NCBI GenBank assembly: GCA_963169475.1
Contig: CAUJFT010000243.1
Span: 1-11,885 of the forward strand
Length of the DNA: 11,885 nucleotides
Source of the DNA: Bacteroidota bacterium
GTDB lineage: Bacteria; Bacteroidota; Bacteroidia; J057
Direction: 5' to 3'
Shown here: in pieces, positions 1 to 5,635 of the stretch
Position numbering within the stretch: the first letter of the stretch is position 1
Layout: each line of letters opens with the position of its first letter
The notes under the pieces: generated by a model
What the model saw: only the letters and a program-made list of their open reading frames with translations
Databases searched by the model: none
Told to the model about the DNA's origin: nothing
Position numbers and translations under genes: made by a program

Positions 1-2
1 AA

Positions 3-410
3 GAATCAATAGAGGAAAGTCCGAAGGAAAACAAGGAAGCCTTAATTGATAAAGCAAATGCAAAAGAAATGATTTGCCGAAAATGGTATGTGAATAAGGT
101 TGAATTGGAGGAGGACGAAATGAAAAATATGCCTGAAGAAGTAAGAGTATTTGCGCGAAAAATATATTCTTCTATTAAAATGGAATTTAAAGAGGGAGGC
201 GTAGGGCAAATGTCTTTTCCAGGAATGGAGACGCAATCCGGTAAATGGGAGCTATCAGAAGAGGGTACAAGGCTTGTTTTTATAGACGAAAAAGACGGAA
301 GCCGGGCAATTTCCAATATTGAGAAGCTAACAAAGGAAGAAATGATACTCTTGGTTACAAAAGACGGAAAGACAGTTAAGCTATTTTTGAAACCCTCAAA
401 ACAAAATTAA
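3..410 (+). CDS. Lipocalin-like domain protein, C-terminal part (cut by left edge)
   Basis: The reading frame is open from the window edge (base 3) to a TAA at 408-410, giving 135 residues with no visible start. The Met codon at 69 is internal: the frame continues upstream as a charged, Glu/Lys-rich segment like the linker after a lipoprotein signal. The core has the pattern of the small Bacteroidota lipocalin-like family: a KWYV segment near the start of the domain, then alternating beta-strand segments (MEFKEGG, GKWELSEEG, RLVFID), an IEKLTKEEMIL segment, and a final strand ending in LFLKPSKQN. Such proteins are usually secreted lipoproteins with an eight-stranded calycin-type barrel and no known ligand. 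I infer envelope location only, because the signal peptide would lie outside the window. The family call rests on pattern recognition, not on a catalytic motif. Confidence 0.6.
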   Translation, partial: ESIEESPKENKEALIDKANAKEMICRKWYVNKVELEEDEMKNMPEEVRVFARKIYSSIKMEFKEGGVGQMSFPGMETQSGKWELSEEGTRLVFIDEKDGSRAISNIEKLTKEEMILLVTKDGKTVKLFLKPSKQN

Positions 411-414
411 TAAA

Positions 415-576
415 GTGTGGGGGGGGTAAATCCGTATATCAAAGCGGGAATCTATTCCCCCCAGAATTAAATGACAGGAGTGTCCGTGTTGTCCCGCTAA
501 GCCAAAGTGCAAGTATCATACCAAACATGCCGATAAGCCTAGGGAAATCGTGCCCCCTTAGGTACATGATATGGCT
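415..576 (+). ncRNA. Candidate structured RNA in the intergenic region
   Basis: This stretch is about 49% G+C by my count (79 of 162), against about 27% for the next 220 bp, a common mark of a structured RNA in AT-rich DNA. Complementary segments are: 421-426 (six G of an eight-G run) with 457-462 (six C); 443-449 with 492-498 (AGCGGGA/TCCCGCT, 7 bp); 473-476 with 481-484 (GACA/TGTC, 4-nt loop); 500-504 with 572-576 (AGCCA/TGGCT); and 514-519 with 566-571 (TATCAT/ATGATA). The first two helices interleave, so they form a pseudoknot or alternate with each other. An inner pairing of the TAGGG region at 540-544 with 556-560 is also possible. The downstream gene has its own promoter, so an independent RNA is more likely than a riboswitch. 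It does not match tmRNA, 4.5S, 5S, RNase P RNA or any riboswitch I know. Strand is uncertain; plus is chosen because it follows the lipocalin gene. Confidence 0.4.
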
Positions 577-618
577 AAAATAAATGTTCTCAAATTATCC
601 CTCTTATGTACTCGTTTG

Positions 619-641
619 AAAGTAGTTTATGATATTACTTT
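619..641 (+). terminator. Weak AT-rich hairpin, possible terminator
   Basis: AAAGTA at 619-624 can pair with TACTTT at 636-641, with an 11-nt loop and a short T-rich stretch after it. It lies downstream of the candidate structured RNA and could end that transcript. The stem is short and AT-rich, so this is only a possibility. Confidence 0.2.
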
Positions 642-675
642 TAATTAAAAAGGTGATAAATAGCTATTTGTGAGG

Positions 676-706
676 ACTAAGAACTCATCATTAAAAACTA
701 AGAACT
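676..706. repeat. Direct repeat of ACTAAGAACT with 21-bp period
   Basis: The 10-mer ACTAAGAACT occurs at 676-685 and again at 697-706. The 21-bp offset is two turns of B-DNA, so both copies face the same side of the helix. They end about 60 bp upstream of the -33 element of the flavoprotein promoter. This is the geometry of a pair of binding sites for an activator or repressor, but no regulator is identified. Confidence 0.4.
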
Positions 707-764
707 ACTTAAAGGCATACATTTTTGTTTTTAATGCGTTTGACTGATACAAATCCTGATAATT

Positions 765-797
765 TTGAGATAAATTAGGACAATTTTAGTAACTTTG
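765..797 (+). promoter_or_regulatory. Bacteroidota-type promoter for the flavoprotein gene
   Basis: TAACTTTG at 790-797 matches the TAnnTTTG -7 element, with TTG of a TTTTG run at 765-767 placed 22 bp upstream as the -33 element. The transcript would begin near 803, only about 10 nt before the ATG at 814, so the leader would be too short for a normal ribosome-binding site. Confidence 0.6.
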
Positions 798-813
798 CGA
801 GAACTATTTGGAT

Positions 814-1380
814 ATGAAAGAAAAGGTTATAAAAGTTATTGGATTAGGAGGAACGAAAGGAGAGGCTTATTCTACAGGGCTTGCTGCCTTGAAGTATGCT
901 TTGGAGGGAGCGGAGCGGCTTGGGGCAGAGGTAAAGTGCATAGATATTTCACAGCTTGAATTTCCTATTTATGAGAAGAAGGAAACTAACCCTACAGATA
1001 TTATGGCATTTGCCGAGGAGATTTATCAGGCAGATGCCTTGATTTTATCTAGCCCTTTGTATCACGGGAGCCTCAGCGGTCTGATGAAAAATGTGCTTGA
1101 TTGGTTAGAAGTGTTACATGACAAAAAGCCTCCTTATCTTGCCTATAAACCGGTAGGACTAATTTGTGTAGCGGGAGGGGCGCAAGCCTTACAAGGGATT
1201 AATGCTATGGAGCAAGTCGTGAGGGCTTTACGTGGGTGGACTGTACCGTTTGTAGTGCCTGTTATCCGTTCATGGCAAGTTTTTAAATCGGACGGCTCAA
1301 TTACAGACCCTAAGATTATACAACAATTATATGGTTTGGGAGAAGAAGTCAAGCACGCAGCTCAAAGATTTTCTTCTTAA
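814..1380 (+). CDS. NAD(P)H-dependent FMN reductase family flavoprotein
   Basis: This 188-residue protein has the flavodoxin-like fold of the NADPH-dependent FMN reductase (PF03358) family. The N-terminal strand VIKVIGLGGTKGEAYS leads into the FMN-phosphate loop. The segment ALILSSPLYHGSLSGLMKNVLDWLE (residues about 75-99) is the family's most diagnostic part, with the P-x-Y-H-G-S loop that contacts the flavin ring. VGLICVAGGAQALQGINAMEQVVRALRGW follows, as in azobenzene and chromate reductase relatives. Expected activity is NAD(P)H-dependent reduction of FMN or a quinone-like or xenobiotic acceptor in the cytoplasm; the physiological substrate cannot be read from sequence. I chose the ATG at 814 over an in-frame TTG at 808 because it fits the start of the first beta strand and lies just downstream of the promoter. 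It appears monocistronic and faces the next gene convergently. Confidence 0.85.
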   Translation: MKEKVIKVIGLGGTKGEAYSTGLAALKYALEGAERLGAEVKCIDISQLEFPIYEKKETNPTDIMAFAEEIYQADALILSSPLYHGSLSGLMKNVLDWLEVLHDKKPPYLAYKPVGLICVAGGAQALQGINAMEQVVRALRGWTVPFVVPVIRSWQVFKSDGSITDPKIIQQLYGLGEEVKHAAQRFSS

Positions 1381-1409
1381 CGATTGGATATGTTTCTTCT
1401 TAATTGAAT

Positions 1410-1448
1410 CTTATCGCGAGAAGCCTGCCCTTTAATAGCGATTGTAAG
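1410..1448. terminator. Hairpin between convergent genes, possible bidirectional terminator
   Basis: CTTATCGC at 1410-1417 can pair with GCGAT at 1438-1442 plus AAG at 1446-1448, leaving a TGT bulge and a 20-nt loop. It lies in the 78-bp gap between two converging genes, where a terminator is expected, but no strong T-run follows on either strand. Confidence 0.25.
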
Positions 1449-1458
1449 GAAGTTACGT

Positions 1459-1788
1459 TTAGGATTTTAAATTTTCGGAGATTAGGGAGATAATAAATCT
1501 TAATACCGCTTGATTTTCGGCTTTGTTCCAGTCCGGTGTATAAATATTAGAGACCATTTTAGCAAAATCTTGAATTGCAAGCGTCTCTATCTGTTCAAGT
1601 CCCAGAATAAGGTCTGAAACCTGAATATTATTTACCCCTGCTCTTCTTTTGAGGCGGGCGGCAGAATCCGAAGCCATCCGTGGGATATCTCCTCTGAGTA
1701 CAGACTCATTCCACATAGTAGGCAAATCCTCGTTTGTGTAATAAGAAGTAATTTCTGCTTTTAGGATATCAAGAACTTGATTAAACAT
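1459..1788 (-). CDS. Hypothetical protein, small, helical
   Basis: I do not recognise this 109-residue protein. It starts at ATG (1788) and ends at TAA (1459); an in-frame TAA lies 15 nt upstream of the ATG, so the start is well bounded. It has no signal peptide, membrane segment or cysteine, and its composition suggests a compact, mostly alpha-helical cytoplasmic protein: an amphipathic N-terminal helix (about 1-18), a basic region near residues 41-50 containing ARLKRRAGV, a helix at about 56-80, and a Trp/Asn-containing turn followed by a hydrophobic C-terminal helix (LRFIISLISENL). It lies downstream of the thioredoxin/TPR gene on the same strand but 312 bp away, so separate transcription is likely. 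The nearest promoter-like element is TAAGATTG just upstream of the ATG, one mismatch from consensus and poorly placed. It could be a small regulator or adaptor; nothing proves this. Confidence 0.6.
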   Translation of the reverse strand: MFNQVLDILKAEITSYYTNEDLPTMWNESVLRGDIPRMASDSAARLKRRAGVNNIQVSDLILGLEQIETLAIQDFAKMVSNIYTPDWNKAENQAVLRFIISLISENLKS

Positions 1789-2100
1789 CTGTTGACAATC
1801 TTAAATATTCCTTGAAAAAATGGCGTTTTAGTTTACGCAAAAAAGACAAAGAAGTTTGGTGTAGCCTTAAAATATATTGGATAGTATTTGTATAGGTGCG
1901 AAAACAACCCCACAAACAGCCTCCTTAGGTTTTGGGGGACTTGAAACGCTTCTCTTTCTTCCCTATAAGTTTACTAAAAATCTTGTGCAAGATACGCAAA
2001 GTAATTCAATCTCCCACAAAAAAACGAAGAAAAAATTATTTATAAATGGTTTTATTTGCCTCAATATAAAAACTATTTTTGATTAAATATTGATTATGAA
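1789..2100. other. 312-bp gap without a convincing gene
   Basis: This gap separates two minus-strand genes. It should hold the terminator of the upstream thioredoxin/TPR gene and the promoter of the 109-residue gene. The only open frame of any length (about 1877-2086, plus strand, TTG start) has no recognisable domain and a lysine-rich, low-complexity tail. Apart from the AT-rich hairpin at 2061-2093 I see no strong promoter match or repeat here. Confidence 0.5.
2061..2093 (-). terminator. AT-rich hairpin after the thioredoxin/TPR gene
   Basis: TCAATAT at 2061-2067 is complementary to ATATTGA at 2087-2093, and inside it five A (2068-2072) face five T (2076-2080) across a 3-nt loop. On the minus strand the hairpin begins 7 nt beyond the stop codon at 2101. 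Its position suits a terminator, but the stem is almost entirely A-T and no clean U-tract follows. Confidence 0.3.
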
Positions 2101-3318
2101 CTATTTTATTCTGGATTTTATCTTTTTTTCTAACTCGTCCACCATGTTTTTTTGAGAGGTATCCAAAGCGTAGATTTTTGCTTTTTCGATGTATCTTAAC
2201 GCATTTGCGTAGTCTTTTTTTCTATACCGATAATAAGCCATTGCGTATTGGGGCTTCATGGAGAGTGGTTCGAGGCTTTCCGCCTTTTTAGCCCATTCTA
2301 ACGCAAGCTGAAAGCTATTTTCTCCCGAAAAAGCCTGAATAGCCATGATAGAATAATCTGCATATTTTTCCGCAGACAAAGGATAATATTCTTGAAGTAA
2401 CGATTGAGAGATTGCTAGAAAAAGCGATTCCTCTTTGGTGAGCATGGCAAACTCGGCTTCTAATTCATCTATGTATGCTTGTTCCGGAAGCTTCAAAAGA
2501 TTTAATGCCTTTAATACAGAGAGGTATTTTTTTTCGTATTCCTTAACGGTCTCGTGGTTTCGGGTTTTGAAAGCCAGAATATGCTCTTCTCCCATAATTC
2601 GAAGTGCGAAAGAGGATATTTCTGCTTGAATCGGTAAGAGAGAAGATACTTTTAGCATAAGCATCTGAAAAATGGGACTTTCTGAAGAGTGGATATATGT
2701 GGTTACGATTTCCCATAAAGGAGTTTTTACCCACTCTTGGGGAGGAAAGCGATGTAAAAACCGTTCTGTTTCACGTGCTGCTGAATCCGGATAAACTTTT
2801 GCAAAAAGTGCCAGATATTTTTTTAATTTCTCCGGGCTTTGGGGGTATAAATGATACTGATATTTTTCAGGGTGAAAATTAATCGTTTCCTTAGCCCGAT
2901 TGAGCATAAACTCGGCATCTACAAACCCCGTATAGGCATATTTAATTTCGGCATCCGGGCTTAAAAAAACCCAATACGGGTAAGTTGGGACATTGAATTG
3001 CCTTTTTAAAAATGTGTCTTTCTCGCAGTTTACCTTATAACTTAAATAAAAGGTATTCATAAACTTCCCCAGCGTATCCTCTACGAAAGTATGCTGCTGC
3101 ATCATCAAGCAAGGCTTGCACCAATCGGTATAAAAATCTATAAAAATATATTTTTGTGTTTGTTTGGCTTCTTTTTTTAATGCTTCAAAGGAGCCTTCAA
3201 AAAAACGAATCGGTTGAGCCGGAGCATTTATTCCCAAAAAGAGCAAACAAGTAAGCCAAAAGGAAGGCAGAGGAAAACGCCAAGAGAAAACCAATAGAGA
3301 ATGAGTTTTGGGAGGCAT
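2101..3318 (-). CDS. Secreted thioredoxin-fold protein with C-terminal TPR-like helices
   Basis: This 405-residue protein has an N-terminal signal sequence: hydrophobic stretch at about 18-31, likely cleavage after Ala34 in NAPAQ. A thioredoxin-like domain (about 35-145) carries the redox motif WCKPC with Cys67 and Cys70, preceded by the usual YIFIDFYTD strand, and a cis-proline at Pro111 in NVPTYP. This places it with the DUF255/thioredoxin_7-like secreted oxidoreductases. The remaining ~260 residues look helical; residues about 330-385 resemble tandem TPR units (ALEWAKKAESLEP, AMAYYRYRKKDYANALRYIEKA), suggesting a protein-binding arm. The likely role is thiol-disulfide exchange on periplasmic or envelope clients. 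Both cysteines are intact; whether it oxidises or reduces cannot be told. It starts 46 bp after the DUF4834 gene, probably in one transcript with it and bshA. Confidence 0.8.
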   Translation of the reverse strand: MPPKTHSLLVFSWRFPLPSFWLTCLLFLGINAPAQPIRFFEGSFEALKKEAKQTQKYIFIDFYTDWCKPCLMMQQHTFVEDTLGKFMNTFYLSYKVNCEKDTFLKRQFNVPTYPYWVFLSPDAEIKYAYTGFVDAEFMLNRAKETINFHPEKYQYHLYPQSPEKLKKYLALFAKVYPDSAARETERFLHRFPPQEWVKTPLWEIVTTYIHSSESPIFQMLMLKVSSLLPIQAEISSFALRIMGEEHILAFKTRNHETVKEYEKKYLSVLKALNLLKLPEQAYIDELEAEFAMLTKEESLFLAISQSLLQEYYPLSAEKYADYSIMAIQAFSGENSFQLALEWAKKAESLEPLSMKPQYAMAYYRYRKKDYANALRYIEKAKIYALDTSQKNMVDELEKKIKSRIK

Positions 3319-3364
3319 CGCACAAAAAAGTGAAAATCAAAGCCGAAACGAAAGAGGATAGTTA

Positions 3365-3652
3365 TTATTTTATTTCTTCAAAATCTACTTCCTCTGCAAT
3401 TTCAAGGAGGTTTTCTTTTTTAGCTTTACGCTGCCCCTGCGAGGACACCCGAACCTCGTCTTCCTGATAAATATTCTGATTAAAGGGATTAGAGTGGTGA
3501 TGACGCTCGTAATCTTTCTGTTGTTTTTTCATATTATTTTCCACCCGATTCGCTACGGAGCGCATAAAGGCGAAAAGGATTGCTTTACCAAAAATCCTTA
3601 CTACAAATCTTATAGCCAGAATAATAAGTACAAACCATAATAAAAATTTCAT
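3365..3652 (-). CDS. DUF4834 family small membrane protein
   Basis: This 95-residue protein starts with a single hydrophobic segment (residues about 2-28), followed by a basic, His-rich linker (MKKQQKDYERHHHS), and ends in an acidic tail with VDFEEI. That order, one N-terminal membrane helix, charged linker and a conserved C-terminal VDFEEI motif, matches DUF4834, a family of unknown function found in Bacteroidota. The topology is probably an inner-membrane anchor with the tail in the cytoplasm, which the positive charges after the helix support. It begins 51 bp downstream of bshA and ends 46 bp before the thioredoxin/TPR gene, with no clear TAnnTTTG promoter in either gap, so co-transcription is likely. 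No biochemical role is known to me. Confidence 0.7.
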   Translation of the reverse strand: MKFLLWFVLIILAIRFVVRIFGKAILFAFMRSVANRVENNMKKQQKDYERHHHSNPFNQNIYQEDEVRVSSQGQRKAKKENLLEIAEEVDFEEIK

Positions 3653-3703
3653 CTCTAATATTTAAAAAAATTAATAAACACTTATAAAACGAAAGAATGT
3701 AGA

Positions 3704-4828
3704 TTATGTTTCAAGCATTTTTCTGTATAATTCCTCGTAAATTGGGATAACGTTATCCATAGAGAAATCTTCTGCCCTCTTTCTTGCGTTTTGAGAAAAT
3801 ACTGCCCACTTTTCCTCGTCTTCAAGCAAAGAAACCGCCCTTTCTCCCATACATTCATAATCCCCAACCCTACAGCAATAACCAGAGAGGTTATCCTGAA
3901 CTACTTCCGGAAGCCCGCCTGCATTAGTTGTAATAACAGGTACTCCACATGCCATTGCTTCGAGGGCTGCAAGCCCGAAGGTCTCTGTTTCTGAAGGTAG
4001 TAAAAACAAATCTCCGATAGAGTATAGTTCTTCTACCGGGTCTTGTGAGCCTAAAAAATATATATCTTCAAAAATCCCCAGCTCTCTGGATAAATCTTCG
4101 GCAGGCTTTCTTTGTGGTCCATCTCCTACCATAAGGAGCTTTGCCGGCATATTCTCATGGATTATTTTAAAAACTCTCACCACATCTTCTACCCGTTTTA
4201 CCTTCCGGAAATTAGAAGTATGAATGATGATTTTTTCGCCCTTAGTCGTTAGCATTTTGCGAAAATGGTCTTTTGAGTGGCGGCGAAAACGTTGGGTATC
4301 TACAAAATTTGGAATAACAGTGATGTGATTCGTAATATGAAAATTACCAAAGGTATCTTCCTTCAAAAACTCGGAGACTGCCGTTACACCGTTGCTCTCA
4401 TTAATGGCAAAACTCACGACAGGCTCAAAACTCTTATCTTTTCCTACTAAGGTAATATCCGTTCCATGAAGAGTTACGATTACAGGAATTTCAATCCCAA
4501 AGGAGCGCAAAATTTGGCGGGCAAGATAGGCTACGGAAGCATGAGGAATTGCATAATGAACATGTAATATATCTAATTTATGATACTTTACGACATCTAC
4601 TAATTTGCTTGCAAGCGCGCTTTCATAAGGTAAACTCTCAAAAAGCGGGTAGCTTGGGGTTGTTACTTCATGGTAATAGATGTTTTCCATGAATAAATCC
4701 AATCTTATTGGGCGATTATAGGTGATAAAATGCACCTGATAGCCCTTTTGCGCAAGATTTTTACCCAATTCCGTTGCAATCACTCCGCTTCCTCCATAGG
4801 TGGGGTAGCAAACTATTCCTATTTTCAT
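3704..4828 (-). CDS. bshA: N-acetyl-alpha-D-glucosaminyl L-malate synthase BshA
   Basis: This 374-residue GT4 glycosyltransferase has the full length usual for BshA. It catalyses the first step of bacillithiol synthesis, transferring GlcNAc from UDP-GlcNAc to L-malate in the cytoplasm. Recognisable blocks: MKIGIVCYPTYGGSGVIATELG at the N-terminus, with the glycine loop; the LHVHYAIPHA segment (about 88-97); VTLHGTDITLVGKD (about 118-131); VIPNFVD (171-177); the C-terminal nucleotide-sugar domain beginning near residue 198; and the EX7E motif with Glu282 and Glu290 in SETETFGLAALEAMACGVPVI. The HGTDITLVG block and the N-terminal block distinguish BshA from generic GT4 enzymes. bshB and bshC, needed for deacetylation and cysteine addition, are not in the window. 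It is the first gene of the probable bshA-DUF4834-thioredoxin/TPR unit. No strong promoter match appears upstream. Confidence 0.93.
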   Translation of the reverse strand: MKIGIVCYPTYGGSGVIATELGKNLAQKGYQVHFITYNRPIRLDLFMENIYYHEVTTPSYPLFESLPYESALASKLVDVVKYHKLDILHVHYAIPHASVAYLARQILRSFGIEIPVIVTLHGTDITLVGKDKSFEPVVSFAINESNGVTAVSEFLKEDTFGNFHITNHITVIPNFVDTQRFRRHSKDHFRKMLTTKGEKIIIHTSNFRKVKRVEDVVRVFKIIHENMPAKLLMVGDGPQRKPAEDLSRELGIFEDIYFLGSQDPVEELYSIGDLFLLPSETETFGLAALEAMACGVPVITTNAGGLPEVVQDNLSGYCCRVGDYECMGERAVSLLEDEEKWAVFSQNARKRAEDFSMDNVIPIYEELYRKMLET

Positions 4829-4980
4829 TCAGACCTTGTCTTTTAAGCTATATAATTATTCATTATAAAGAATAAGTAAACCTCACGCTAAAATTGTTAC
4901 GGAGTACCGAGTTTTTCTTTATACTTTGCTTCTAACAAATCCCCCAAATAATGTGTTTGGAGCAGGTCTGTATGGAATAT

Positions 4981-5080
4981 CCTTACTCTATCCGAATTGT
5001 TTAATAAGATACTGATAATAAATATTTTAAATATATTTAGTAGTGTATCTATCAATTTTATTTTTTCGGATAGAGTAAGG
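4981..5080. repeat. Perfect 16-bp inverted repeat enclosing 68 bp of AT-rich DNA
   Basis: CCTTACTCTATCCGAA at 4981-4996 is the exact reverse complement of TTCGGATAGAGTAAGG at 5065-5080. Inside, AGATAC (5007-5012) faces GTATCT (5045-5050), so an extended hairpin or cruciform is possible. The interior is almost only A and T. There is no target-site duplication at the ends (AATAT on the left, GGGGA on the right) and no transposase. It could be a degenerate miniature element, a long transcript hairpin between the VOC gene and bshA, or a binding site. The repeat itself is certain; its nature is not. Confidence 0.6.
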
Positions 5081-5090
5081 GGGGAGGACA

Positions 5091-5124
5091 AATCTTGACT
5101 TCACAAAAAGTCAAGTTCAAGATT
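5091..5124 (-). terminator. Hairpin at the end of the VOC gene with two alternative pairings
   Basis: CTTGACTT (5094-5101) pairs perfectly with AAGTCAAG (5108-5115) around a 6-nt loop. Alternatively AATCTTGA (5091-5098) pairs with TCAAGATT (5117-5124). Both cannot form together. The structure overlaps the last bases of the VOC gene's stop codon. On the minus strand it is followed by ATTTGTCC rather than a clean U-run, so termination is plausible but not certain. Confidence 0.4.
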
Positions 5125-5539
5125 AGCCTTCTTTGGGGACATCGTAATTAAACATCCAATTTACACCAAACTTATCCGTAATCATGCCAAAATAAGCTCC
5201 CCAAAAAGTATCTTGCAAGGGCATAGTTACTACTCCTTCTGCGGATAAATTTTTAAAGTATAAATCCGCTTCCTCTCGGGAGACACAGTTAATCGAAATA
5301 CTAAAATTGTTTCCAAAAGATACGGGATTTTCGGGGAAAGTATCCGAAGCCATGACAAGAATACCCTCTTTGGAGAGGCAGGCGTGCATCACATTTTTTT
5401 GAAGGCTTTCGGGGGTATTGGGTACTTCATTCCCAAATTCCATTATTTCTAAATTTCCACCCAAGCAAGCATGGTAAAAATTCATGGCTTCGCGACAATT
5501 GCCATTAAAAGTCAAATAAACATTAGATGATGTTTGCAT
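5123..5539 (-). CDS. VOC family protein, PhnB-like
   Basis: This 138-residue protein belongs to the vicinal-oxygen-chelate superfamily, PhnB/3-demethylubiquinone-9 methyltransferase-like subgroup. It opens with VYLTFNGNCREAMNFYHACLGG, the first beta-alpha unit with the A-x-x-F-Y signature. HACLSKEGILVMASDTFPE (about 52-70) follows, then ISINCVSREEADLYFKNLSAEG (about 80-101), and it ends with the typical DTFWGAYFGMITDKFGVNWMFNY. The fold is two beta-alpha-beta-beta-beta modules forming a dimer. Members of this subgroup often lack a known activity and are annotated as glyoxalase/bleomycin-resistance-like, so no substrate should be assigned. It is complete and of usual size. It has its own good promoter upstream, so it is not simply part of the prenyltransferase transcript. 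Confidence 0.88.
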   Translation of the reverse strand: MQTSSNVYLTFNGNCREAMNFYHACLGGNLEIMEFGNEVPNTPESLQKNVMHACLSKEGILVMASDTFPENPVSFGNNFSISINCVSREEADLYFKNLSAEGVVTMPLQDTFWGAYFGMITDKFGVNWMFNYDVPKEG

Positions 5540-5578
5540 AAATAAAAAAGTTAAATACCTAATAATAAATTAAAGGTA

Positions 5579-5608
5579 CAAATGTAAATATATTTTGCAA
5601 AAATCAAA
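5579..5608 (-). promoter_or_regulatory. Bacteroidota-type promoter for the VOC gene
   Basis: On the minus strand, TACATTTG (complement of 5579-5586) is a perfect TAnnTTTG -7 element, with TTTG (complement of 5605-5608) 18 bp upstream. Transcription would start near 5571, giving a leader of about 32 nt before the ATG at 5539. Confidence 0.6.
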
Positions 5609-5635
5609 AATTTATTTATTTTTTTAGCAAATCTA

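Noticed and set aside
12..23. GAGGAAAGTCCG, similar to the conserved 5' segment of RNase P RNA
   Set aside because: It lies in the open reading frame of the lipocalin-like protein, and no other RNase P RNA conserved regions follow. Treated as chance.
451..576. Open minus-strand frame across the candidate RNA, with a possible 42-codon product from an ATG near 564-566
   Set aside because: It is short, has no promoter or recognisable domain, and the overlapping complementary segments explain the sequence better.
415..576. Riboswitch controlling the flavoprotein gene, including an FMN riboswitch
   Set aside because: The downstream gene has its own promoter about 190 bp later, and no conserved FMN-element sequence is visible.
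1877..2086. Plus-strand 69-codon frame with TTG start
   Set aside because: No domain, unusual start, lysine-rich tail in AT-rich DNA and no convincing promoter.
2543..2734. Frames antisense or shifted within the thioredoxin/TPR gene, and similar ones within bshA, lepB, dapB and the outer-membrane protein gene
   Set aside because: They overlap well-supported genes, lack domains and have no own signals.
4981..5080. Insertion sequence
   Set aside because: There is no transposase and no target-site duplication, and the interior is only 68 bp of AT-rich DNA. Kept as an inverted repeat only.
4897..5091. Minus-strand 64-codon frame between the VOC gene and bshA
   Set aside because: It spans the whole 16-bp inverted repeat, so its apparent protein sequence is largely dictated by that repeat and AT-rich filler. 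No family is recognised. A real small gene is not fully excluded.
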